From positions 3,578-19,295 of the forward strand of contig PMAM01000126.1 of the NCBI GenBank assembly GCA_003152595.1: a stretch of DNA of 15,718 bases. The letters are read 5' to 3'. Numbering within the stretch: position 1 is the first letter of the stretch; each line of letters opens with the position of its first letter. The position numbers and the translations under genes were made by a program. This document shows, piece by piece, positions 6,904-14,365 of the stretch. This DNA is from Acidobacterium sp. (lineage in GTDB: Bacteria > Acidobacteriota > Terriglobia > Terriglobales > Acidobacteriaceae). Below the pieces are notes generated by a model. It was given only the letters and a program-made list of their open reading frames with translations, was not told the DNA's origin and ran no database searches.

Positions 6904-7652
6904 GGATCGCTCCTGACCGTCGCCTCCGGTGCCAGCCGTGAACTGCCGGTCCTCTTCGCTGGCAACATTCCGGTTTTGAGCACGGAGATAAGCGCATCCT
7001 GATCGGCCTCGGTGATGGGCATTCCCCGAATGTCGCGGATCGTCTCGGCAATGGGGTATTCGTATTCCTTCAGCGAAACCGCGCCGTCTTCCCAGATTGC
7101 ATAACAGGCCAGCGGCCGTCCCGTCTTCGGCTGTCCCAGGCTGCCGGGATTCACGATGGTTGTATTTCCAACCACCCGCACGAACGGCGCGTGTGTATGT
7201 CCGACGATGAGGACATCGGCCTCGATAAGCTCCACTTCTCGAGTCCACCGCTCTGAACCTTCGGGAGAATAGGCAAACAGCGGATCACTCGGAGTCGCAT
7301 GGGCGACATAAAAACGGGTCCCCCTGATCGTTATCTCCCGAAATTGCGGCAGGTTTCGCAGGAACAGCACGTGCTCATCGGAGCAGACTTCCTGCGTGTA
7401 ACGCAGCGTTTCGGCCGCCAAACGGCGAAACGGCGCCGAGCATCGCGGGTCTGCGGAGAATCCTGCCGCGTAATCGTGGTTCCCGGAAACAACCACCGCA
7501 GCCCGGCTCTGAATCTCGTGGATTACCTCACGGGGGCGTGGACCATAATCCACCAGATCGCCGACGCACCAAAGTTGGTCGTAATCGGACTCAGGAAATG
7601 CCCGGAGCGCCGCGAGATTCGCGTGAATATCGGAGACAATCGCAATCTTCAT
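6900..7652 (-). CDS. Calcineurin-like metallophosphoesterase (YfcE/MJ0936-type), 250 aa
   Basis: This is a cytoplasmic phosphodiesterase or phosphatase with a two-metal active site. All five canonical motifs are present: DIH (8-10), GDLVDYGP (31-38), GNHD (57-60), AHAT (117-120) and GHTH (151-154), followed by VNPGSLGQP (167-175), as in small YfcE/MJ0936-type enzymes. The predicted metal ligands D8, H10, D32, N58, H118, H152 and H154 are all intact, so it should be active. The substrate cannot be deduced; relatives act on phosphodiesters, nucleotides or phosphoproteins. A C-terminal tail of about 50 residues beyond the core is extra. The start at 7652 has AGGA at suitable spacing. It is first of the three-gene set with the HEAT-like protein and the GTPase, and overlaps the former by four bases. 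Confidence 0.92.
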   Translation of the reverse strand: MKIAIVSDIHANLAALRAFPESDYDQLWCVGDLVDYGPRPREVIHEIQSRAAVVVSGNHDYAAGFSADPRCSAPFRRLAAETLRYTQEVCSDEHVLFLRNLPQFREITIRGTRFYVAHATPSDPLFAYSPEGSERWTREVELIEADVLIVGHTHAPFVRVVGNTTIVNPGSLGQPKTGRPLACYAIWEDGAVSLKEYEYPIAETIRDIRGMPITEADQDALISVLKTGMLPAKRTGSSRLAPEATVRSDP

Positions 7653-7796
7653 GACATTCCTGGCAGACGTATAGCGATCACGTCAGCGCGTCAGTCGAAT
7701 GTCGAGGGTCGTCGGAGGTTCAGGAGACGGCCCCGACGAAACCTCGCCAGGGGTCATCATCCGTCCTTCCGCACAAGGCAGGAAAGACAGCAATTT

Positions 7797-7814
7797 CGGC
7801 GAACCCCTTCGCCG
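7797..7814. other. Perfect 7-bp hairpin between the ribokinase and phosphoesterase genes
   Basis: CGGCGAA (7797-7803) and TTCGCCG (7808-7814) pair around a CCCC loop (GGGG on the minus strand). It sits about 75 bases after the ribokinase stop. Neither strand has a T tract after it, so it does not look like an intrinsic terminator. It may slow or protect the ribokinase mRNA end. Confidence 0.35.
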
Positions 7815-7890
7815 TGTGAATCCGGTAACAACGGATCCACACCCCAAGTTTACCAGCACTGGAATCGTGCCCGCTTCGTCATCGGACGCA

Positions 7891-8862
7891 TCAGGAACGG
7901 CTCCTGGTTTCGTGGACGCGACGGACTCTACCCTCGGCGGATTGGAACAGGCGAGCCACTTCCCTTCCCGATGGCATGGAAGTCTGAGCGCCGGCACGGG
8001 TGGCGGAAAGGGCTCCGACAGCAGCACCATAGCGCGCGGCATCGACCAGCGACATGCCCCCGACAAGGCCGACTGCCAATCCCGCGTTGAAGGCGTCACC
8101 GGCGGCGGTGGAATCGATGGCCTTAACTTTGAAGGTGGGGACCATGCAGCGGAGGCCGTCGGCACCCGCGATGTAAGCCCCCCGGCTGCCCATTTTGACG
8201 ATCACCCCGGAGGGTCCGCTGCTAAGAAGCAGCTCCGCGACAGAGGCGACGTTCGCGGGCGTTAGATCGCCGGAAGCAAGTCCACACAGGCCGCAGGTCT
8301 CCGTTTCGTTCGGCGTCAGGTAAGTGACGTTGCGCAGCACTTTGCGCGGAATTGGACGTGCAGGCGCGGGATCGAGGATGACTGGGATCCCGAAGCGTCG
8401 CGCAGTCGCACAGAGATACTCGACGGTCTCCATCGGGATCTCAAGCTGCGTCAGAATCATGCCGGCCGAGCGCAGCAGGGAAAGACTTTTCTCGAGGTCG
8501 CGCGGCAGCAGACGATCGTTGGCGCCCGGAATTACGGTGATGCTGTTTTGTCCTGTGCCATCGACAGTGATGAGGGCGACACCGGAGCAGACCGCTTTCG
8601 CCGTGGAAACATGCCTGATGCCGACGTGGACGTCGCGGAGACCACGGCGGAGACGCTTACCGAAATCGTCGTCGCCCACCTTGCCGATCATATTGACCGG
8701 ATAACCCAGACGAGCAACCCCGACAGCCTGGTTGGCGCCTTTGCCGCCGTGAAAGATCTGGAATTTGTCGCCCTTCAGCGTTTCGCCGGGCCCAGGGATT
8801 CGTTTTCCGGCGCAGACAAGATCGAGATTGATACTACCGACGACAACGATCGGTGAAGGCAT
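7891..8862 (-). CDS. rbsK: Ribokinase (PfkB-family sugar kinase), 323 aa
   Basis: PfkB-family kinases phosphorylate sugars or nucleosides with ATP in the cytoplasm; ribokinase makes ribose 5-phosphate. Visible elements are SINLDLV (10-16), GGKGANQAVGVARLG (39-53, PfkB signature 1), the NxxE-type region TPNETE (183-188) and the anion hole/catalytic loop DSTAAGDAFNAGL (250-262) with catalytic base D256. The length is slightly above the usual 305-310 because of a basic tail of about 15 residues. The ORF is open far upstream, but ATG 8862 is chosen because GGAG lies 5 bases before it and the ribokinase N-terminus starts there. It follows the NagX-type gene by 55 bases and is probably cotranscribed. 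Residues around SINLD and GGKGANQ agree well with true ribokinase, though another pentose or hexose is possible. Confidence 0.9.
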   Translation of the reverse strand: MPSPIVVVGSINLDLVCAGKRIPGPGETLKGDKFQIFHGGKGANQAVGVARLGYPVNMIGKVGDDDFGKRLRRGLRDVHVGIRHVSTAKAVCSGVALITVDGTGQNSITVIPGANDRLLPRDLEKSLSLLRSAGMILTQLEIPMETVEYLCATARRFGIPVILDPAPARPIPRKVLRNVTYLTPNETETCGLCGLASGDLTPANVASVAELLLSSGPSGVIVKMGSRGAYIAGADGLRCMVPTFKVKAIDSTAAGDAFNAGLAVGLVGGMSLVDAARYGAAVGALSATRAGAQTSMPSGREVARLFQSAEGRVRRVHETRSRS

Positions 8863-8917
8863 ACGCGCTCCGGCAATTGAGGGTCGGCTGAGAGCGGAAG
8901 AGCTTTTCCGCATGCCT

Positions 8918-10057
8918 TCAGATTTTGAGAAAGATGCGGCGCCGCCACAGCGGCCAGGTCGCGAGCCAGCAGACCGCGGTATAGGCAATGGAGTAGAGGA
9001 GCGAGCCCACTCCCGGCGGCTGAATATGGCGGAAGGGTGTGTAGGCCCAGGTCCAGAGCATTTCGCGGCCACGCACGTGCACGCTCCAGAGCGTGGAGGC
9101 CAGCAGCTCGGAAAGCATGTAAGCGAAGATGGCATTCGTGCCGAAGACAATCCACGGTTGATTAAAAGGCCGGCGCCACTGCTTCACATCGATGCACCAA
9201 TAGAGGAAGCCAAGAAGCAGTAACGAGCAGCCGGCGGCGAACAGCACGTAGGAACTGGTCCAAAGCTTTTTGTTGATGGGGAAGCTCAGGTTCCACAGTT
9301 CGCCGAGCGCGATAAGCACCGCGGCCGCGGCGAGGAATCCCGCGGTGATCTGCTGCCGCGAGCGCTCCGTGCGCATCCACAGGCCGGCGAGGACGCCGAG
9401 GAGGGTCGTCGCGATGGCGGGAAAGGTGCTGAGCAGGCCTTCGGGATCGCGGACGCCTTCATACAGACGGCCCGGCAGCAGTTTGCGATCGAGCCAGGCG
9501 ACCCAGTTGCGGTCGGGGTCGAGCAACGGGATTTGATGCGTGGGGACGCCGAAGCCGGGGACGGGCACATAGCGCATGAGAATCCAGTAACCGGCGAGCA
9601 GCACAACGATGGCGACGACTTTGCTCGCAGCGTCGCGCCGCCACAAATAAAAGAGAGCAGCAATGAGGTAGCACAAGGCAATCCTCTGCAGGACGCCGTA
9701 GATGCGCAGTGTATGCAGCGGGAAATGAGGAAATCCGTTGACCACCAGACCGAGCGCAAACAGGATCACGGCGCGACGGAGGATGCTGATCGCGATCCGC
9801 GCTTTGGAGACTCCCCGCTCGAAGCGCTTGCCGAACGAGAGAACGATGGACGCACCGACGATGAAAACGAACGCCGGAAAGACGAGGTCGGTGGGGGTCC
9901 ACCCGTTCCATGCAGAGTGGGTGAAAGGATGGTACGCGGCCGCGCCGTTGTTGTTCACCATGATCATGAAGGCAATCGTGATGCCGCGAGCGATGTCGAG
10001 CGAAAGGACACGCGCGGTGGCCGTTGCGGCGGGCGCGGTTTGCGTGATGGTAGCCAT
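8918..10057 (-). CDS. nagX: NagX-type membrane acyltransferase (HGSNAT-like, DUF5009), 379 aa
   Basis: This is a polytopic inner-membrane protein related to human heparan-alpha-glucosaminide N-acetyltransferase. The bacterial members (NagX) sit in sugar-utilisation loci and are proposed to acetylate amino sugars across the membrane or to move them. Recognisable family landmarks are RVLSLDIARGITIAFMIMVN (residues 16-35), PTDLVFPAFVFIVGASIVLS (54-73), GVLQRIALCYLIAALFYLW and PWIVFGTNAIFAYMLSELLA. About ten hydrophobic helices are visible and the length fits the family (370-400). The ATG at 10057 has GGAGG 9 bases upstream. It is followed by the ribokinase gene after 55 bases and preceded, beyond a terminator, by the TonB receptor. 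It therefore belongs to the same carbohydrate neighbourhood but probably has its own transcription start. The family is confident; the symbol is by analogy and the substrate unproven. Confidence 0.85.
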   Translation of the reverse strand: MATITQTAPAATATARVLSLDIARGITIAFMIMVNNNGAAAYHPFTHSAWNGWTPTDLVFPAFVFIVGASIVLSFGKRFERGVSKARIAISILRRAVILFALGLVVNGFPHFPLHTLRIYGVLQRIALCYLIAALFYLWRRDAASKVVAIVVLLAGYWILMRYVPVPGFGVPTHQIPLLDPDRNWVAWLDRKLLPGRLYEGVRDPEGLLSTFPAIATTLLGVLAGLWMRTERSRQQITAGFLAAAAVLIALGELWNLSFPINKKLWTSSYVLFAAGCSLLLLGFLYWCIDVKQWRRPFNQPWIVFGTNAIFAYMLSELLASTLWSVHVRGREMLWTWAYTPFRHIQPPGVGSLLYSIAYTAVCWLATWPLWRRRIFLKI

Positions 10058-10085
10058 CGACTATCCCTCCGGACCGGTTGGGAGA

Positions 10086-10307
10086 TCAGCGGTCCTGCGA
10101 ATCGCTCGCCAGGGGCGCCAGCGGAATCATTTTGCCCAGGACATAATCAAAGGCGCCAGGATCGGCTGAGGAACGTCCGCAGTAGAGCGAGAACCACGTC
10201 TTGCCAGGTGCCAACAGGTTCTGCACCGCATAGTAATCCATCACCGGCAGGTCGAGCGTGACGTGGACGCCGAACGGATTCGTGACCGTGCACGCCGGCG
10301 GATTCAC
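10086..10307 (-). CDS. Doubtful small ORF or gene remnant, 73 aa, between the TonB receptor and nagX
   Basis: The frame continues from within the receptor gene and its terminator, but protein-like text appears only after the terminator: PFGVHVTLDLPVMDYYAVQN (11-30), then LLAPGKTWFSLYCG and FDYVLGKMIPLAPLASDSQDR near the end. The only plausible start outside the hairpin is GTG 10307, with no convincing ribosome binding site. It lies just past a strong terminator with no evident promoter. It may be a decayed 3' fragment of a lost gene, a small gene with an unusual start, or noncoding. No family was recognised. Confidence 0.25.
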   Translation of the reverse strand: MNPPACTVTNPFGVHVTLDLPVMDYYAVQNLLAPGKTWFSLYCGRSSADPGAFDYVLGKMIPLAPLASDSQDR

Positions 10308-10310
10308 CCC

Positions 10311-10348
10311 AAAAGGAAAGGCGCAGTGGAGGGTCGCTCCACTGCGCC
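10311..10348 (-). terminator. Strong rho-independent terminator of the TonB-receptor gene
   Basis: A perfect 12-bp stem pairs 10320-10331 with 10337-10348 around a 5-base loop. Read in the receptor direction, it is followed by TTTCCTTTT (10319-10311). It begins about 20 bases after the receptor stop at 10369. It should separate receptor transcription from nagX-rbsK. Confidence 0.88.
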
Positions 10349-10368
10349 GGTTGGAACTGCAACAAAGT

Positions 10369-13300
10369 TTAGAAGAGGAACTTACCCCCGAACTGGAACA
10401 CACGCGGATCGTTGGCGCTCGTCACCTGACCGAAGTTTCCATCGGTGGCTCCGAGATCCAGCCCGCTGAACTGCGTGTGGTTGAAGGAGTTGTACGACTC
10501 AACGCGAAGTTCGAACCTCGTGGTCGAACTCTCGTTGAGCGCAAACGACTTGAACAGGCTCAGGTTCCAGTTGGCCAGCCCAGGTCCGCGAACCGCATTC
10601 CTGCCCGCATTCCCGAAGCCGTTGTTGCCACCGCCACTCCACTGTGGGACCGGCTCAGCAAACGCGGCAGGATTGAACCACGCTTTCTGCGTCTTCGGGC
10701 CGCTTATCGTCCCCGATACGTCCGGACGGTTGGTGGTTCCTCCGCCCAGACCCAGCGTGTCCGCTCCATTCCACGTGACATTCTGCGGCAGCCCGGTCTC
10801 CAGTGTGGTCATACCGGAGAAGACCCATCCGCCCAGCAGGCTCCGCTCTGCCATGCTGCTCGCATGCAGGGCGAAAGGAATGTTGTAGATATAGCTCGTG
10901 TTGAAGATGTGGCGCCGGTCGTACCCGCCCGGCCCGCGATCGTACCTCAGGTTGAACGGATTGGAGATGGAACTCAGATCGTCAGTTTCCTCGTCGATCT
11001 GGTGGGACCACGTGTAGGCGAATTGCGCCGTCAGCCCGTGCTTGTTCTCCATGCGCAGCCCGGCCTGCAGGCCGTTGTAGTTAAAGTTGCTGGCGTTCTC
11101 GTCGTCGGTGATACCCGCCCATCCCGGGTACTGCCGGTACAGGTTGGAATTCGCTCCCCCCGCGACCGCCTGCCGGTCGGTCAGGTCGCTCAGAGGCAGC
11201 GTGTTGACGGCGCGCTGATCATTCTGATCCCACGCGCTCGATCCGACATACTGCACCATCGCCATGATCGCCGGGGCGATCTGCTGCTGGACACCCAGGC
11301 TGAATTGCGCAGTGCCCGGAGGTGGATAGTAGTAGTCCAGCGCGCCCAGGCTCGCCGGGAACACCGGGTTGGAGGCCACCGCGCCATTCAGAGCACTTGT
11401 GTGAGGATTGCTGAAGTACACATCGTTCGCCGAGGGCTGGTAAGCGAATGGCGGGTTGGTGTCGGTACCGTAGACATCGTTCCCCTGGACGCGTTCATAG
11501 AAGACGCCTGCGCCCCCGCGCAGCACCGTCTTGCCCGTGCCCATCAGGTCGTAGGCGAACCCCACTCGAGGCTGCCAGGTGAAATAGTCGCTCTGCACCA
11601 TTCCACGCGGGAAGCCGTTGACTCCCGGACGTCCGATCCCGTTCAGATAAAAAGGAACCGGCGCGTTCGTCGGGTTAGAGAATCCAGGACCGCTTGGGTT
11701 CAGCGTCCCCGTAGTCGCATTCGGAACCTGCTCATTCGCTGTGCTGAACAGCGAAGGAACAAAGTTCGCCGTCATGTTTTCCTTATTGTAGACGTGCGGC
11801 AAATCGTCATACCGCAGCCCCAGATTCAGGGTTAAGCGCGTCGACGCATGCCAGTTATCCATCCCGTAAAACGAATAGGTGTTGTTGATCCAGTGGAACA
11901 TGTCGATGACCTGCAGCTGCTTGAAGCTGTCGGCAAGTCCCAGCAGGAAGTTCACGTACGAGTCGCCCGAGAAGTCCGTCCCGAACGTGTAGTCTCCCTG
12001 CGTATCCGCCTGCTGCTGCTGGTTCTTGTCGCTGCGCATGTAAGCAAAGCCAAACTTCAGCTGGTGCTTGCCCTTTGTCCACGAAAAGTCGTCCCGCGGC
12101 TGATAGTCGAGGAACGCGTTTTTCCACGGCCAGTAGTTGATTGTCCAGTTCGTCCCCATCGGCGCGCCCAGATCCACTGAAGGCATCCGGTTCAGCAGGT
12201 TGTTCGCCGCCGGGAAATACCCCGTCTGCGTCCATCCCGACGGCTGAGAATAAATCCCCGCCGGCGTAATGTTGATGCTGTTGCCGTTCACATTCAGCGA
12301 CGTCTCGTTGAGCAGCGCCGGCGAAATGGTCTGCGTCAGCTTGATCACCGTACCCCACGTCGGGTTGCCGAACACGTCGCCCGTCGTCGGATAGGTGATA
12401 TTGGTCCACATGTCCGGGTAGATGGTCTGCGACATCTGATCGTGGATGTAATGCCCCATCAGATGCATCCTGTCCGTGATGTCATGATCGATGCGCACCA
12501 CGTCTTCCCGCACATACGTCGGCTGCTTCGGCGATGCCACATACTGTGGCGCTCCATTGGCCGCCGTCGAGTTGGACGCCGGAATCGCGCCCGTCTTCAT
12601 GAACAGTACGGCATTCGGATCCAGCATGTTCGCCGGGATCACTCCCCCGGGGAACGAATTGCCGGGCGTCAGCCCATCCGCCGTTTCCATTGCCGTTAAT
12701 GCGGCGTTATTGGGCAGCTTCGGCACACAGGGCGCCGTCTGTCCCGCGTTGCAGGCCCCTGCGGCCGGCGATTGTTTGAAGCCCGTCGGCAAGGTGTAGG
12801 TGAACGGTGAACTGGACGACGTCGGAATATCGCTCGCCGGCATCGTGTTGTTGGCGGTCGGATTGGCTCCCGCTACATACTTGCGCCATTCCTCGCTGTA
12901 GAAGAAGAACGTCTTGCTCTTGCTCCTCGGGTATATCCCCGGAATCACCAGCGGCCCCCCGACGTCTCCGCCAAAAATATTCAGGCGCAGTTCCGGAGTC
13001 GGCGTATGCGACAGATTGGAAAAGTAATTGTTCGCGTCGAAAGCGTCGTTGCGATCGAATTCCCACACTCCGCCATGCAGGCTCTTCGTCCCCGACTTCA
13101 GCGCCATCACAATGGTGCCGCCCGACGCGATCCCATAATCCGGCTGGTAGTTGCTGTCCAAAGTCTGGAACTCCGCCAGAACGTCCGGAGAAGGCATCAC
13201 ATCCGGTTTGCCTCCGCTGCCCCGGTCGTACACTTCCCCGCCGTCGATCATCCAGTTGTTGTGGCCTGGGCGCGTTCCTTCGAAGCTGATGCTCTCGTTG

Positions 13301-13890
13301 CTGGCCTGCGCCGACACGCCGTTAAACGACGGGATATTCGCCGAAACCCCTGTTCCCATAGCCGCCAGAGAAAACATGTTTCGACCGTTGATACCGATGT
13401 CGGTCAGTTGCTGCCCGGTGATCAGGTTGCTGACCTCGTTTGTCTCCGTTTGCAGGTGCAGCGCATTGGCCTGCACCGTCACCGTGGTCGTACTCGCGCC
13501 CAGTACCAGACTCACGTCTTCACGGACCGTCGCCGCCACGTTCATGACGATTCCCGTCTTAACGTAGGCCTCGAACCCGCCCGCCGTGACCTTCATGTTG
13601 TAGCTGCCGATGTGGAGTGCCGGAAAGTCGTATAGCCCGTCGCCATTCGTTGTGCCCGTCCGCACCTCGCCTGTTGCGGCGTCGGTCAGGGTTACGTTCG
13701 CGTTCGCGACTACCGCGCCGCTCGGATCCTTCACCGTTCCTGTTAGTTCCGCGTTCTCCTGCGCACTCGCCACGAATGCCGTGCACAGGACCACGACGCC
13801 GAATATCAGCAGCCGTCTCCACGCTGCCCCTGAACAGCAGCGTCGAACAGCGGCCACAAACAACGCTGGTTTAACCAGTGTTTTTCTCAT
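10369..13890 (-). CDS. Oar-like TonB-dependent outer-membrane receptor with carboxypeptidase-regulatory-like domain, 1173 aa
   Basis: This is a large outer-membrane beta-barrel that probably imports oligosaccharides or other bulky nutrients using TonB/ExbBD energy. The N-terminus has a long basic region and signal sequence ending ...TAFVASAQ (about residue 44). A carboxypeptidase regulatory-like domain (about 46-130) starts ENAELTGTVKDPSGAVVANA. A plug region (about 140-270) includes INGRNMFSLAAMGTGVSANI, SFEGTRPGHNNWMIDGGEVY and YGIASGGTIVMALKSGTKSL. The remaining 900 or so residues form the barrel, ending in GGKFLF with the terminal Phe expected of an outer-membrane barrel. Acidobacteria carry dozens of such genes. 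The start at 13890 has GAGGAGG 8 bases upstream, and a promoter (14050-14079) and a downstream terminator frame it as a single unit. No obvious TonB box was seen and no separate SusD-like gene accompanies it. The substrate is inferred only from the neighbouring GH3, NagX and kinase genes. Confidence 0.94.
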   Translation of the reverse strand: MRKTLVKPALFVAAVRRCCSGAAWRRLLIFGVVVLCTAFVASAQENAELTGTVKDPSGAVVANANVTLTDAATGEVRTGTTNGDGLYDFPALHIGSYNMKVTAGGFEAYVKTGIVMNVAATVREDVSLVLGASTTTVTVQANALHLQTETNEVSNLITGQQLTDIGINGRNMFSLAAMGTGVSANIPSFNGVSAQASNESISFEGTRPGHNNWMIDGGEVYDRGSGGKPDVMPSPDVLAEFQTLDSNYQPDYGIASGGTIVMALKSGTKSLHGGVWEFDRNDAFDANNYFSNLSHTPTPELRLNIFGGDVGGPLVIPGIYPRSKSKTFFFYSEEWRKYVAGANPTANNTMPASDIPTSSSSPFTYTLPTGFKQSPAAGACNAGQTAPCVPKLPNNAALTAMETADGLTPGNSFPGGVIPANMLDPNAVLFMKTGAIPASNSTAANGAPQYVASPKQPTYVREDVVRIDHDITDRMHLMGHYIHDQMSQTIYPDMWTNITYPTTGDVFGNPTWGTVIKLTQTISPALLNETSLNVNGNSINITPAGIYSQPSGWTQTGYFPAANNLLNRMPSVDLGAPMGTNWTINYWPWKNAFLDYQPRDDFSWTKGKHQLKFGFAYMRSDKNQQQQADTQGDYTFGTDFSGDSYVNFLLGLADSFKQLQVIDMFHWINNTYSFYGMDNWHASTRLTLNLGLRYDDLPHVYNKENMTANFVPSLFSTANEQVPNATTGTLNPSGPGFSNPTNAPVPFYLNGIGRPGVNGFPRGMVQSDYFTWQPRVGFAYDLMGTGKTVLRGGAGVFYERVQGNDVYGTDTNPPFAYQPSANDVYFSNPHTSALNGAVASNPVFPASLGALDYYYPPPGTAQFSLGVQQQIAPAIMAMVQYVGSSAWDQNDQRAVNTLPLSDLTDRQAVAGGANSNLYRQYPGWAGITDDENASNFNYNGLQAGLRMENKHGLTAQFAYTWSHQIDEETDDLSSISNPFNLRYDRGPGGYDRRHIFNTSYIYNIPFALHASSMAERSLLGGWVFSGMTTLETGLPQNVTWNGADTLGLGGGTTNRPDVSGTISGPKTQKAWFNPAAFAEPVPQWSGGGNNGFGNAGRNAVRGPGLANWNLSLFKSFALNESSTTRFELRVESYNSFNHTQFSGLDLGATDGNFGQVTSANDPRVFQFGGKFLF

Positions 13891-14049
13891 GTAAGTTGCC
13901 TCCTCATGAAGCTAAGGGCCCACTTCGACAGCGCGCTTCTGCGTATCGAAGCACCATCAATCCCGCGTCAGTCGTTTCTGACTCATCTTCTGCGATGTTC
14001 TTACTTCTACTTCGGGAAATTTTTTTGCTACTTGGTGGATCGGTCAGTA

Positions 14050-14079
14050 AGCCTAACAATCGTTTTCTACAGTTGTCAA
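14050..14079 (-). promoter_or_regulatory. Sigma-70-like promoter of the TonB-receptor gene
   Basis: On the minus strand a perfect -35 box TTGACA (14079-14074) is followed after 18 bases by TAGGCT (14055-14050), which keeps the important TA...T positions of the -10 box. It would start RNA near 14043, leaving a leader of about 150 bases before the receptor ATG. Confidence 0.6.
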
Positions 14080-14173
14080 GCGTTTTATTAAATACGTCGT
14101 CGGGTCGGCTACGAGGCTTCGAACGACAAAAGAAAGGATCAAAAAAGTGTTCGCGCCTCTGAAATCAGATATG

Positions 14174-14196
14174 CGGATCGCGCTGATCCGTTTTTT
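14174..14196 (+). terminator. Orphan plus-strand terminator-like hairpin
   Basis: CGGATC (14174-14179) and GATCCG (14185-14190) pair around GCGCT and are followed directly by six T residues on the plus strand. The stem is only 6 bp but GC-rich. No plus-strand gene precedes it, so it either ends a small divergent RNA or is simply a palindromic binding site near the receptor promoter. Confidence 0.45.
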
Positions 14197-14365
14197 GGGT
14201 TCGATTAATTCAGCCTGCCTCCTAACTTCCGCAGAGACGTGTAGTTCCACTTGCCCTGACTCCGCGACTCCCCGGTTCGCTGAAGGTTCCCCGGACACCG
14301 AAATCCCATTTTCCGGACAAACCGGGATGTAAGCGCATACAGATCTCCACTCTTCAGTAGCCAAA

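Larger units (their letters stand above)
13891..14365. other. 475-base intergenic region between the GH3 gene and the TonB receptor
   Basis: This gap is AT-richer than its surroundings. It holds a sigma-70-like promoter for the receptor (14050-14079), a receptor leader of about 150 bases, and an inverted repeat with a T tract on the plus strand (14174-14196). Within the leader, two inverted repeats are visible: GTCAG/CTGAC (13967-13982) and CTTCGA/TCGAAG (about 13923-13951). Short ORFs on both strands here have no ribosome binding site and no protein-like composition, so I annotate no gene. No intrinsic terminator was seen directly after the GH3 stop. Confidence 0.6.

Noticed and set aside
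6904..7248. N-terminal extension of the HEAT-like reading frame
   Set aside because: The extension overlaps the phosphoesterase gene out of frame and reads as a shadow; a good ribosome binding site and ATGA overlap mark 6903 as the start.
8863..9150. N-terminal extension of the ribokinase reading frame
   Set aside because: It overlaps nagX and has low-quality protein text; the ribokinase N-terminus and ribosome binding site fit ATG 8862.
10258..11835. 525-residue plus-strand ORF
   Set aside because: It lies wholly opposite the TonB receptor, is Arg/Val-rich with no domain, and is a frame shadow of a GC-rich gene.
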